Positions 35,701-43,763 of a stretch of 64,000 nt of DNA are shown here, in pieces. The stretch lies in NCBI GenBank assembly GCA_026129905.1, contig JAHCHE010000038.1, positions 1 through 64,000 on the forward strand, given 5' to 3'. The notes beneath the pieces were generated by a model, which ran no database searches, was not told where the DNA came from, and saw only the letters and a program-made list of their open reading frames with translations. This DNA is from Bryobacteraceae bacterium (GTDB lineage Bacteria; Acidobacteriota; Terriglobia; Bryobacterales; Bryobacteraceae). A program made the translations under genes and the position numbers. The first letter of the stretch is position 1. Each line of letters opens with the position of its first letter.

Positions 35701-35914
35701 ACCCGGCATGAAGACCTGGGACGTCGGCCTCTTTAAGGAATTTCCCGTCCGGGAAGGGCATCGATTCCAGTTCCGGTTCGAGGCGTTTAACCTCTTTAAC
35801 ACGCCGCAATTTCGGGCTCCCAATGCGGTTCTCGGAACGCCGGCTTTCGGCCAGATCACGGCCACCTGGCTCGACAACCGCCAGTTGCAGCTCGCTCTGA
35901 AGTACCTTTTCTAG
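32705..35914 (+). CDS. TonB-dependent receptor with carboxypeptidase-regulatory domain (Oar-like)
   Basis: The 1069-residue outer-membrane protein has a signal peptide (about 1-26). It is followed by a CarboxypepD_reg-like Ig fold (about 30-115, EILGIVQDFTGAVMPGVAVS), a plug domain (about 130-245, RVVDLPLNGRNFAHLAGLMP, with the typical E-V-TASGLLLATDD before it) and a long beta-barrel ending in an aromatic residue (ALKYLF). Acidobacteria carry many such Oar-like receptors, probably for glycan or peptide uptake. An SD-like AAGGGGGGG (32686-32694) precedes ATG 32705. It is a single gene with no downstream SusD partner. Confidence 0.92.
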   Translation: MLHRCLQRLPRTFVLFAFALPCFPQGGESTEILGIVQDFTGAVMPGVAVSATHIATNQTRRVTTGDSGTFVLSAMQPGEYTVRAEKEGFRAEVRTGLVLQINQKARVNFTLQIGSVAESVEVTASGLLLATDDATLGNVVEQKRVVDLPLNGRNFAHLAGLMPGVIKGISSNTNQYGRRDSAIAISANGIRENQGQVRYDGVYTAWNINNATFFRASIEAIQEFKVHSATYSAEFGHNAGAQVEIHTRPGTNELHGALFSFVRNDVFDARNYFRPEPLSKDILQRNQFGFVLSGPVFLPKVYDGRNRTFWMMNYEGQREKQEVAQLASVLPAAFRQGDFSALTTTLRDPLGGTFPNNIVPSSRLHPISRNYLDFHPLPTGPGTGANLSGLETQVNDVDQYFIRGDHNLGDNDRLFGRVAIYNYEFPTTELNYFAPLQSRLTARNAVLSHTHLFSATVLNELKVGFNRNWILRRGLRTNTNFDPESMGLTGVRATDPETRQPRALSPFETGIVPFNISGYLTMGDGGLIPDFNVSETWQLVDNFTVTRGVHTFKWGIDFKRLRMDRAGSNNARGQFQFNGQVTGHQAADFYLGFPSLSQTPDGVQGVEYNQQTYSFYVQDEWKATPKLTLNLGMRYDFVGTVDEENGFPRTLRIDRPGGYLFPEDPLSKVPTKLYRAEKNRFWPRIGIAYRPTDSWVVRTGFGVYNNANQINNLTVIGNPFRTFQVQFIADPADPLALTLNDPYPIGRAAAAPPLSVVAVPTERVNAYNVQWSFSLQRQLSPSTAFEAAYVGSQASHLDNSRNANDAPPGAGPVQQRRRYPLWGPVRWLGSDGKSYFQSLQLRGERRFSRGFSFLAAYTWAHNIDQSYGTNESLPFSTNGAQNMDCWACERSDSGFDYRHRYTTSFLWDIPAPGDWRGIKRAVLKGWSLNGIVTYQSGFPFTVTQQGNRQNTGGSPQRPDYVPGQDPKLANATPDRWFNTAAFQFADLKFGNVGRNTLRQPGMKTWDVGLFKEFPVREGHRFQFRFEAFNLFNTPQFRAPNAVLGTPAFGQITATWLDNRQLQLALKYLF

Positions 35915-36020
35915 CGGACGCGGCCAATGCCGTAGTCGCGCGCCGATACGAGGCCCGACGCGCGTTTGTCCGGCGTCGACCGCAGCCAGCCTCGCGAAAA
36001 AGAAAAACGAAATCCGCCCC

Positions 36021-36056
36021 TTGACAGTGTACTATTTAACTAGTACACTGCTACCG
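36021..36056 (+). promoter_or_regulatory. Promoter and palindromic operator of the gntR-slipin operon
   Basis: TTGACA at 36021-36026, a 17-base spacer and TACACT at 36044-36049 form a near-consensus sigma-70 promoter. A perfect inverted repeat AGTGTACTA (36026-36034) / TAGTACACT (36041-36049), spaced by TTTAAC, runs from the -35 edge through the -10 box. The expected start site (about 7 bases past the -10) falls at 36056-36057, right at the ATG, and there is no Shine-Dalgarno. This predicts a leaderless, self-repressed message. Confidence 0.8.
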
Positions 36057-36479
36057 ATGGGCCGACCCGCCGCCGCCAACCGCCAACCCTTCCGGTTCCA
36101 GCTCGACCTCCACAGCGGCGTCCCCGTCTATCGCCAGCTCATCGACCAGGTGATGGGCGGCATCGCCACCGGCCTCCTCGCCGGCGGCGGCCAGCTCCCC
36201 ACCGTCCGCCAGGTGGCCGTGGATCTCTCCATCAACCCCAACACCGTCGTTCGCGCCTATCGCGAGCTGGAAATCCGCGGCGTGCTCGAAACCCAGCAGG
36301 GTACAGGCACCTTCATCAGCCACCAGAAAGTCGAGCGCGACGAAGTGGAGCGCCAGCGCCGCCTCACCCAGGTGGTGGGCGAGTTCATCGCCCGCGCCGG
36401 CGCCGAGGGGTTCACCGTTCACGATCTGCTGCGGCGCTTGCAGGAGTTCAAAGCCGAGCCGGCCGGAAACAGGAGATAA
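36057..36479 (+). CDS. GntR-family regulator, YtrA-like (short C-terminus)
   Basis: The 140-residue protein has an N-terminal GntR winged helix (about 15-90): VPVYRQLIDQVMGGIATGLL, GGQLPTVRQVAVDLSINPNT, VVRAYRELEIRGVLETQQGTG. Only about 50 residues follow, helical, as in the YtrA subfamily, whose members usually repress their own operon with a membrane or ABC partner. Start ATG 36057 is chosen from the domain edge and the promoter; an upstream TTG would lie inside the -35 box. Four bases separate it from the slipin gene. The palindrome on its promoter is the likely binding site. Confidence 0.88.
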   Translation: MGRPAAANRQPFRFQLDLHSGVPVYRQLIDQVMGGIATGLLAGGGQLPTVRQVAVDLSINPNTVVRAYRELEIRGVLETQQGTGTFISHQKVERDEVERQRRLTQVVGEFIARAGAEGFTVHDLLRRLQEFKAEPAGNRR

Positions 36480-36483
36480 CAAA

Positions 36484-37377
36484 ATGAGGTTGGACGAGAA
36501 TCGATTTTCTGTCAGCGGCATTGCCGTCGCCCTTTTCGCCGCCGCCGCGGCGGCCGGCCTTGCCTTTGCGGTCGCCTTCGACAGCCGCATCCCCATCGCG
36601 ATCGGTGCGCTCTTTGGCGCCTACCTGCTTCTCTCGATCAAGGTGGCCGACCAGTGGGAGAAAGTGGCCGTCCTCCGCATGGGCCGCTACAAGGGTCTGC
36701 GCGGCCCCGGCATATTCCACATTGTCCCCGTCGTCGACTGGCTCAGCCGCTACGTCGACCAGCGCGTCCGCGTCGCCACCGTCCAGGCCGAATCCACCCT
36801 CACCCGCGACACCGTCCCCGTAAACGTCGACGCCATCGTCTTCTGGGTCGTCTGGAACGCCGAAAAAGCCATCCTCGAAGTACAGGACTTCGTCCAGGCC
36901 ATCAACGTCGCCGCGCAGACCGCTCTCCGCGAATCCATCGGCCGCCACGAACTCGCGCAGATGATCACCGAGCGCGAATCCCTGGGCCGCGAACTCCAGC
37001 GCATTCTCGACGAGAAAACCACGCCCTGGGGCATCACCGTCCAGTCGGTGGAGATCAAGGACGTCCGCATCCCGCAGGCGCTCGAAGACGCCATGTCCCG
37101 CCAGGCGCAGGCGGAGCGCGAACGGCAGGCCCGCATCATCCTCGGCCAGGCCGAAACGGAAATCTCGGCCAAATTTTCGCAGGCGGCGCTCACCTACCAG
37201 GACAACCCCATCGCCCTCCACCTCCGCGCCATGAACATGCTCTACGAAGCCATCAAGGAAAAAGGCTCGATGGTGATCGTCCCCTCGACCGCCGTGGAAA
37301 CCATGGGCCTCGGCGGCACTCTCGCGACGACCGCTCTCAACTCCGCCGCTCACGCCGCATCCACGCGCCCCGCCTGA
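36484..37377 (+). CDS. Slipin/stomatin-like SPFH (band 7) membrane protein
   Basis: The 297-residue protein has two hydrophobic N-terminal spans (about residues 10-55, forming a hairpin or two helices). The SPFH/band 7 domain (about 60-220) follows: VADQWEKVAVLRMGRYKGLR, GPGIFHIVPVVDWL, VDQRVRVATVQAESTLTRDT. A helical region rich in Glu/Arg/Ala (QAQAERERQARIILGQAE) probably oligomerises. Slipins form membrane microdomain scaffolds. Here it is the only target gene of the co-encoded GntR regulator. Codon use is strikingly C-rich at third positions, as in gntR, unlike the G/C mix of most neighbours. Confidence 0.9.
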   Translation: MRLDENRFSVSGIAVALFAAAAAAGLAFAVAFDSRIPIAIGALFGAYLLLSIKVADQWEKVAVLRMGRYKGLRGPGIFHIVPVVDWLSRYVDQRVRVATVQAESTLTRDTVPVNVDAIVFWVVWNAEKAILEVQDFVQAINVAAQTALRESIGRHELAQMITERESLGRELQRILDEKTTPWGITVQSVEIKDVRIPQALEDAMSRQAQAERERQARIILGQAETEISAKFSQAALTYQDNPIALHLRAMNMLYEAIKEKGSMVIVPSTAVETMGLGGTLATTALNSAAHAASTRPA

Positions 37378-37480
37378 CCGCCGCGTCAGACGGCGTCCCG
37401 AACGAGCTGCGACCACCGGGCGCGGCGCCCGGCGCCGCCCTCAGCATGGCCCTGCGCAACTTCCCAACCACGCGTTCCGA

Positions 37481-37645
37481 AGGCTTCTCCCGCCTGGCCG
37501 ACAGGAGCCTGCCACCGGAGCGCACCTTCCGTTGTGAGCACCTGACCAGGGGCCAAGCCTTCGCTGCCTGGGACCGACTCCTCGATGGGGCCCGAACAGG
37601 GCCCCTCTACCTGCGACGACCCAAAATCGCGCAGTTGCCGGCTCA
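37481..37645 (+). pseudogene. Remnant of a REP-associated tyrosine transposase (RAYT)
   Basis: The plus frame reads RLADRSLPPERTF, then HLTRGQAFAAWDRLLDGART and GPLYLRRPKIAQL. This matches the segment of RAYT/Y1-type transposases that precedes the catalytic HVH of V-M-P-N-H-V-H. The catalytic His pair and Tyr are missing: the frame passes straight into sequence antisense to the PLP-enzyme gene. It lies in the 265-base gap between slipin and that gene. Confidence 0.6.
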
Positions 37646-38830
37646 GCTCGCCGCGCCGAGCGTCTCGCGCAGTCTCCGGGCGACCAGGCGGTGTTCGTTG
37701 GCTTGCATCATCCAGACCGAGACCCGGAGGCCATTGCCTTCCCCGAGCGAGACGGCAATCGGGGGATCGCCATCCAGCAGCCGGTCCGCCACCTCGCGCG
37801 CCGAGGGCCTTCCTCCGCCTTCGCTCCACCGCGCCAGGACGTGCGGAACGCGGTTGGCGATCTCCGGAACGTCAATGCGGGTTTCTACACCCGGGAGGTC
37901 CGCGAGGGCCTTGACAATGACATCCGCGCGAGCGTCGAGTTCCTTGCGCTCGGCGTCGTGATCGACCCGGAGGTAGCGCTCGACGGCCGCGACAAGCCCG
38001 GCGATCTCCTCCTTGCCAACCTTCATGCCGCGGCCGATGCCGCCGTGCGGGCTGATGGCCTGGCGACCGATATCGATGAGGTCCTTTCGGCCGAGCAACA
38101 GGCCGGAGCACTGCGGGCCGAGCAGGCCCTTACCTCCAGAAAACGCCACCAGGTCAAATCCCTGCTTGACGTACTCGGAGAGCCGGGAAGCCGGGGGCAC
38201 ATCGGCGGCGGCATCGTTGAACGTCGGCACGCCCCGCTGCCTGGCGACTGCCAGCCATTCCTCGCGCTTGATCCTTCCATCGGGTTCCGCCTTGTTCAGG
38301 AAGAACATCATGGCCGTGCGGTCGTTGATCGCGGCATCCAACTGCCGCCGGGTCTCGACCGTGACGATCTTCGTCCCCACCAGCAGCATCTGCGCTTCGT
38401 AGCCGCAAACGTGACTCTTCTGCTGGATAATCACGTTCTTCAGCCCGGATGTGTCGGGCAACCGCTGCAGGTTGGCCGAATTGCCGCCCGCCACGCAGGC
38501 CGCGGCCGCGACAGTGATTGCCGATGCGGCCCCCGCCGTGATCATGGCCGCGGGCACGTCCAGCAGCCTGGCCAGGTGATCGCCGGCCTTTTCCTGCAAA
38601 TCGGTCAAGCGAACGAAATGGCGCGAAGCTTCCTCCATCGCCTTCACAACTTCCGGCGGCATGATGGAGCCGCCCAGCATAGTGACCGTGCCGATGCCGT
38701 TTATGACCGGCCGCACTCCCAGCCGGGCGTAGATTCCCGCCGGCGCTTTTGGCGACCCGGAGAGGGATGCGGCGCCCCCAAGAGCGGCGGTCGCTTGCAT
38801 GAAATTCCGGCGCGTCGAACCCTTGCGCAT
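37643..38830 (-). CDS. Tat-signalled SelA-like PLP enzyme
   Basis: The 395-residue protein starts at ATG 38830, preceded by GAAGGAGGC. The N-terminus (STRRNFMQATAALGG) is a twin-arginine signal. The body is a fold-type I PLP enzyme related to selenocysteine synthase SelA and D-glucosaminate-6-phosphate ammonia-lyase: INGIGTVTMLGGSIMPPEV, TAGAASAITVAAAA, FNDAAADVPP with Asp207, and the PLP lysine Lys234 in AFSGGKGLLGPQ. An exported enzyme that needs a cytoplasmic cofactor fits Tat transport of a folded holoenzyme. It is divergent from another PLP enzyme (55-base gap). Real selenocysteine synthesis is unlikely. Confidence 0.8.
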   Translation of the reverse strand: MRKGSTRRNFMQATAALGGAASLSGSPKAPAGIYARLGVRPVINGIGTVTMLGGSIMPPEVVKAMEEASRHFVRLTDLQEKAGDHLARLLDVPAAMITAGAASAITVAAAACVAGGNSANLQRLPDTSGLKNVIIQQKSHVCGYEAQMLLVGTKIVTVETRRQLDAAINDRTAMMFFLNKAEPDGRIKREEWLAVARQRGVPTFNDAAADVPPASRLSEYVKQGFDLVAFSGGKGLLGPQCSGLLLGRKDLIDIGRQAISPHGGIGRGMKVGKEEIAGLVAAVERYLRVDHDAERKELDARADVIVKALADLPGVETRIDVPEIANRVPHVLARWSEGGGRPSAREVADRLLDGDPPIAVSLGEGNGLRVSVWMMQANEHRLVARRLRETLGAAS

Positions 38831-38885
38831 AACCGTGCCTCCTTCGCGTGGTCTATCATATATGCCGGGCAACGCGGAGGGCAAA

Positions 38886-40100
38886 ATGGCGATGATTCGA
38901 CGTCAATTTCTCGCGGCCATGGGGCTTGCGCCCGCGGCGGCATCGGCAAACAGCAGCGCCGGCGAAACGGCCTGGCGGGAGGCTTTTCCCAGGGCGCTGA
39001 AGCAGGTCTACCTTGACGCGGCGGCGCACTGTCCGTTGAGCAGGCACACCGCCGCCGGCATTCAGCGGTACCTCGACTTCCACACCTACGGCCCCGGCGA
39101 CGGACGCGGCGAGTACGTGGACGAGGCGATGCGCCAGGCGCGGGGGATGTTCGCCCGCATGATCAACGCAACGCCGTCGGAGATTGCACTCGTGCAGTGC
39201 ACCAAGGGGGGCGAAAACGTCGTGGTGAACGGGCTCGACATCCAGGGGTCGGGGGGCAACGTCGTCACCAACGACCTCCACTACGCCGGCTCGATCCACA
39301 GCTACATCGGTCGCCGCAGGCACGGCATGGACGTGCGGATCGTGAAGGCCCGCGACTGGGCTATCGACCTGAACGACATGGACGCGGCCATCGACGGGAA
39401 GACGCGCCTGGTGGCCATCACGCTGGTCTCCAATGTCAACGGCCATATCGAAAACGCCGCGGCGATCTCGGAAATGGCGCACGCCAGGGGCGCGTATGTC
39501 TATGCGGACATCATTCAAGCCGCCGGCGTGATGCCCATCGACGTCAAGGCGCTGGGCGTCGATTTCGCCGCCTGCTCGAACTACAAGTGGCTGCAAGGCG
39601 TGCGCGGCGCCGGCTACCTCTACGTGCGCCAGGAACTGCAGGGGAAGGCGCTGAAAGACCTCCTCTATCCCGGATACGTCGTCTTCAATTACCGGCCGTG
39701 GGTGGCGAGCGCCGACGCGTCCAAAGACGAATTCGGGTACCGGACGCCGGAAGACGCCCAGCGCTACGAGCCCGGCAACCACAACTACGCCGGCTACGCG
39801 GGCCAATACGAGACGTTCAAGTTCATGGAATCGATCGGCATCGAGAAGATGTTCGACCACACGATGAAACTGGTGAACCGGATCCGCAAAGAATTGCCCG
39901 AGAGCCGCTACCGGCCCATTACGCCTCCGGGCTTGAAGACGCCCGTCGTCACTTTCATGCCGGCCGACATGGACGACGCCAAGGCGCGCGTCGCGCGTGC
40001 GAACATCCAGTTGACCCTGATCGGCAACCGCATGCGCATTTCGCCGGCAATCTTCAACACGGAAAACGATGTCGACCGGCTTCTGGAAGCCTTAACCTGA
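38886..40100 (+). CDS. Tat-signalled class V aminotransferase/cysteine desulfurase-like enzyme
   Basis: The 404-residue product starts MAMIRRQFLAAMGLAPAAAS, a twin-arginine-type signal. The PLP fold follows: VYLDAAAHCPLS, ALVQCTKGGENVVVNGLD, VYADIIQAAGVMPIDV (Asp208, Gln211) and the PLP lysine Lys234 in ACSNYKWLQGVRGAGYLYV. The class V family includes desulfurases, kynureninase and isopenicillin N epimerase; this one is closest in style to the epimerase/desulfurase-like group. ATG 38886 is preferred to the open upstream frame because of the signal. It is followed after seven bases by an exported Gfo/Idh gene. Confidence 0.82.
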   Translation: MAMIRRQFLAAMGLAPAAASANSSAGETAWREAFPRALKQVYLDAAAHCPLSRHTAAGIQRYLDFHTYGPGDGRGEYVDEAMRQARGMFARMINATPSEIALVQCTKGGENVVVNGLDIQGSGGNVVTNDLHYAGSIHSYIGRRRHGMDVRIVKARDWAIDLNDMDAAIDGKTRLVAITLVSNVNGHIENAAAISEMAHARGAYVYADIIQAAGVMPIDVKALGVDFAACSNYKWLQGVRGAGYLYVRQELQGKALKDLLYPGYVVFNYRPWVASADASKDEFGYRTPEDAQRYEPGNHNYAGYAGQYETFKFMESIGIEKMFDHTMKLVNRIRKELPESRYRPITPPGLKTPVVTFMPADMDDAKARVARANIQLTLIGNRMRISPAIFNTENDVDRLLEALT

Positions 40101-40107
40101 GGGAGTC

Positions 40108-41436
40108 ATGATTTCGCGAAGAAAGGTTCTTGGCGCCGCGGGATCGGCCGTGGTGGCGCAAAGCGCCCGGTCGTACGACCGCATCGTGGGCGCTAACGAC
40201 CGCATCCAGGTTGGCCAGATCGGCTGCGGCCAGCGCGCGGCCGGCCATCGGCGCATGCTCAAGCTGTCCGCCGCGACGGATCCGAACTTCGATTTCCGGA
40301 GCGTTTGCGATATCTGGTCGGTAAATCGCGAACGCGCCGCGGACCACGCGATGGAATTATTCGGCGTCCGTCCGAAAACCTTCAAGTATTCCGAGGAAAT
40401 GCTGGCGGACTCCGCGCTCGACGCGGTGATGATCGCCACTGGCGACCACCAGCACGCCCGGATTCTCGCCGAAGTTGTGCAGGCGGGCAAGGACTGCTAC
40501 TGCGAGAAGCCGATGGCCAACACGCTCGAGGACGCCAAATTGGCGCGCGACGCCGTGCGCGCCTCCCGGCAAGTTGTGCAGATGGGATCGCAGTGGCTCA
40601 GCGATCCCTATCAGGCCCGGGTGCGCGAGATCGTCCGCAGCGGCCGGCTCGGGAAAATTGTCTCCATCAGTCAGAGCTGGAACTTCAACGGGCCGCGCTG
40701 GCACGTCCCGAACGATCCGAACATCAAGGCGATTCGCGAGCAGGATACGGACTGGAAGCGCTGGCTGCTCGGGCGGCCGTTTCGGCCGTTCGACCCGCGC
40801 GTGTACTTCGAGTTCCGCATTTTCAAGGATTTTTCGGGCGGCATCACCGATCAGTGGTACAGCCACGGGTCCGGGCTGGCGCACTTCTACCTGGATACAT
40901 TGATTCCCGACGACACCGTCGCCAACGGGGGAATCTTCGCCTGGCACGACGTGCGCGAGAATCCCGACACGTTCTCCTGCCTCTCGACGTTCGCTGAAAA
41001 GGGGGTGCTTTACAGCTACAGCACAACCTTCGGCGATTCCTATGGCGATCACACCATCATCCGCGGAACGCGCGGCACGCTCTATTCGCCGGGCGGCGAG
41101 GGCAGCCCGCAATGGTGGTTCATTCCGGAAATTCAAAGCGCCTGGCGTTCAAACGTGGTGTTCGATCTGAAGCGCGGCAAGCCGAAACCGGAACTCGTCA
41201 CCCTCGGCGGAGAGACCACGCCGCCGCCCATCGAGCAAAGCGACGACCTGAAGCACCATACCGACGATTGGTTCGGCTCGATGCGCAGCCGCAAAACGCC
41301 GAACGGCGGCATCGAGACCGGCTTTGCGCACTCGGTAGCCGTGATCATGGCGACCCGCAGCTATCGCGAAGGCAAGAAGATGTACTGGGACCGGAAAGCC
41401 GAACAGATCACGGACCGGCTGGTGGTCCGACCCTGA
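40108..41436 (+). CDS. Tat-signalled Gfo/Idh/MocA family oxidoreductase
   Basis: The 442-residue protein begins MISRRKVLGAAGSAVVAQSA (twin-arginine signal), then a Rossmann fold with VGQIGCGQRAAGH (36-47). The family lysine is in CYCEKPMANTL (EKP 133-135). The C-terminal sheet domain begins about 165 (LGKIVSISQSWNFNGPRW). Exported members of this family carry their own tightly bound NAD(P) and act on sugars. It is probably co-transcribed with the class V PLP enzyme seven bases upstream; a keto-sugar/aminotransferase link is possible but not shown. Confidence 0.9.
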   Translation: MISRRKVLGAAGSAVVAQSARSYDRIVGANDRIQVGQIGCGQRAAGHRRMLKLSAATDPNFDFRSVCDIWSVNRERAADHAMELFGVRPKTFKYSEEMLADSALDAVMIATGDHQHARILAEVVQAGKDCYCEKPMANTLEDAKLARDAVRASRQVVQMGSQWLSDPYQARVREIVRSGRLGKIVSISQSWNFNGPRWHVPNDPNIKAIREQDTDWKRWLLGRPFRPFDPRVYFEFRIFKDFSGGITDQWYSHGSGLAHFYLDTLIPDDTVANGGIFAWHDVRENPDTFSCLSTFAEKGVLYSYSTTFGDSYGDHTIIRGTRGTLYSPGGEGSPQWWFIPEIQSAWRSNVVFDLKRGKPKPELVTLGGETTPPPIEQSDDLKHHTDDWFGSMRSRKTPNGGIETGFAHSVAVIMATRSYREGKKMYWDRKAEQITDRLVVRP

Positions 41437-41472
41437 TCCGCGATTCAGCTTCGCCGATGGGACAGGCGCGCC

Positions 41473-42558
41473 CTATCGAACCGTGACGTCCCAGACTTTC
41501 GCGCGCCGCGCCTTGCCGGCACGGCCTTCCACGTAGAGGGTGACGACGTATTCTCCAGGCTTCTTGTATTCGTGCATCGGGTTCTGTTCCTCCGATGTCG
41601 TCTCGTCGCCGAAGTCCCACTTCCACGAAGTGATCTCGCCTTCGGAGAGATCCTGGAAAGACACCAGCCGGCGGTTCATATCGACAATCCGGAACGTCCA
41701 CTGCGCGTCGATCGCCTTGCGGAACCGCGGCTCGAGCGGCATCAGGCGGAACGCCACCAGGTCCGAAGCGTTGCCGTACATCGTGATCTTGTGCGAGAGG
41801 TTCCAGAACCCGGTATAGGACTCCGCGTTGACATCGTCGTAATCGAGGATCGCCCAGGAAAGACCGATGCGCTTGTTTTCGCGCAGTTCCGATTCCACCG
41901 CGCGGGCTGGTCCGTCGCAACCGGCGTAGTCGAAGGGCGTGATCCAGAACTCCAGCGTATATTTGCCGGATTCGCCCGGCTTGAAGCTGTAGGACGATTC
42001 GGCGTTGGCGTACGGAAGCTCCTTGATCCAGGGCTGGCAGCCCCAGACCATGGCCCAATCCTTCCCTTCGGCGGGCGTGAAGATGTGGTAGTTCTGCGCA
42101 TGCACGCCATGGAAGGAGAAGTGGGCGTCCCAGCGGTCCATTTGTTTATCGGGATGCCATTCCTCGATCAGCGGACCGCCCGAGAGATCGCCGTCCACCA
42201 CCACTTCAAAGATGTCGTTGTGCAGGTCGGTGCGCGAGAAATCCCAATAGTTGTCGGAGGCCTCGTAGAGAAAATACAGGCGGTTCATGCCCTTCACCCA
42301 GCCCACGCGCACGGTCACGTCAAGGTCGTTGCGGTCGATGTTGGCGCCGCGGCCTTTCGCGCTCTCCACAAGCTGATCGATCCCGATGGCATAGTCGTCG
42401 GGCACAGTCCGCCAGTCATCGGTCTTGCCGTCGATCCGGGGAATCATGTTCGCGGGGAATTGGAACACCTTGAATGTAACGTCCGGACGCTCCAGCGCCA
42501 GGGCAGGAAAACAAGCCAGTGCGGCCAGAAAAGCAAAGCGCATTCGGCGACGGGTCAC
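41473..42558 (-). CDS. Secreted CBM9/DOMON-like protein with PKD domain
   Basis: The 361-residue product has a signal peptide (MTRRRMRFAFLAALACFPALA). A beta-sandwich resembling CBM9/DOMON (about 30-255) follows: FPANMIPRIDGKTDDWRTVP, VTVRVGWVKGMNRLYFLYEA, DNDIFEVVVDGD-like edge strands and many Trp/Tyr for sugar binding. The last 75 residues are a PKD domain (SWKWDFGDETTSEEQNPMHE, then YVVTLYVEG). It probably binds a glycan at or outside the cell surface. It is convergent with the Gfo/Idh gene and divergent from the frameshifted GH5-like gene. Confidence 0.75.
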   Translation of the reverse strand: MTRRRMRFAFLAALACFPALALERPDVTFKVFQFPANMIPRIDGKTDDWRTVPDDYAIGIDQLVESAKGRGANIDRNDLDVTVRVGWVKGMNRLYFLYEASDNYWDFSRTDLHNDIFEVVVDGDLSGGPLIEEWHPDKQMDRWDAHFSFHGVHAQNYHIFTPAEGKDWAMVWGCQPWIKELPYANAESSYSFKPGESGKYTLEFWITPFDYAGCDGPARAVESELRENKRIGLSWAILDYDDVNAESYTGFWNLSHKITMYGNASDLVAFRLMPLEPRFRKAIDAQWTFRIVDMNRRLVSFQDLSEGEITSWKWDFGDETTSEEQNPMHEYKKPGEYVVTLYVEGRAGKARRAKVWDVTVR

Positions 42559-42684
42559 GGGTCCCTCCAGATGGCAATGTTCGCGGACTAACCATTATCG
42601 TTGGCCGGAAGCGGGCCCACGACGGCGGGCCGCTGCCGCCTCTGCTAATATGTGGCTTCCGGAAGAACCCTGGCAGTGGCGTCC

Positions 42685-43756
42685 ATGGATCGACGAGAAT
42701 TCCTCAGTCTGCCCGCGGCAGCTCTCTACCGCGATCCCCGAAAGACCGTCGTCTCCATCAAGGGCGACCGATTTCTCATCGACGGCCGGCCCACTTACGA
42801 GGGGCGGGTCTGGCGCGGCAATCGCATCGAAGGCCTGCTGATGAACTCCCGCATGGTGCAGGGCATCTTCGACGACGAGAACCCGGAGACCGTCTCTTTT
42901 TTGGAACTACCCCGACGCCGGCAAGTGGGACCCGGAGCGCAACACGCGCGAGTTCATCGCCGCGATGCCCGAGTGGCGGCGGAGCGGGCTGCTTGCTTTC
43001 GATATTTGCCTACAGGGCGGCAATCCGAAAGGCTACCTGGGACAGCAGCCGTGGAAGAATAGCGCCTACCGGCCCGACGGTTCCCTGAAGCCCGCCTACC
43101 TCGGCCGCCTTGAGCGCATTCTCGATCGCGCCGGCGAGTTGGGCATGGCCGTCATGCTCTGCCTGTTCTATTTCGGCCAGGACCAGATCTTCGAGAGCGA
43201 CGACGCCATCCGCCGCGCGGTGCGGGAGGCGATGCGCTGGCTCGCTGAACGCAAGTACGCCAACGTCCTGGTGGAGATCGCCAACGAGTGCAACAACGCC
43301 AAGTACGACATGGCGATCCTGAAGCCGGACCGGGTTCCGGAGTTGTTCGACGTCGCCCGCGTGGCCTGGACCGGCGCCAACCCGCTGCTGCTAAGCGTCA
43401 GCTTCAACGGCAACGTCGTGCCGCCCGCCGATGTCCTCGCGCACTGCGATTACGCGCTCCTGCACGGCAACGGCGTCGGCGAACCCGCTCGCATTCGCGA
43501 AATGGTGGACCAGACGCGGCAATCGAAGGGCTACCGCGGAACGCCGATCCTGTTCAACGAAGACGACCACTACGATTTCGACAAGCCCGACAACAACATG
43601 ACGGCCGCGGTGAAAAGCTACGCCTCCTGGGGCCTGCTCGATATCGGCGAGAACAATTACCGCGACGGCTACCAGAGCCCGCCCGTCAACTGGGGCATCA
43701 ATACCGAGCGGAAACGGGCGTTCTTCCGGCTCCTGCGCGAGATTACGACGGGATAG
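42685..43756 (+). pseudogene. GH5-like glycoside hydrolase gene with a single-base frameshift
   Basis: Two frames together encode one GH5-like barrel of about 356 residues. The first (from ATG 42685, MDRREFLSLPAAALYRDPRK, a weak Tat-like start) is coding to about 42897. The second is coding from about 42903 to 43756. A run of six T (42897-42902) sits at the switch: dropping one T gives TVSFWNYPDAGKWDPERNTR in register. The catalytic Glu pair is intact downstream: VLVEIANECNNAKYD and GTPILFNEDDHYDFD. Everything else looks conserved, so this may be a sequencing error, a recent mutation or slippage rather than decay. It precedes the aldo-keto reductase by seven bases. Confidence 0.75.
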
Positions 43757-43763
43757 CCGCCGC

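Noticed and set aside
33185-35809. Open frame of 874 codons antisense to the TonB-dependent receptor
   Set aside because: Shadow frame of the receptor with Arg/Val-rich composition and no recognisable domain.
37585-37605. GGGGCCC-GAACA-GGGCCCC inverted repeat as an operator or terminator
   Set aside because: Lies within the RAYT relic's coding remnant, lacks a T run, and fits GC-rich codon runs.
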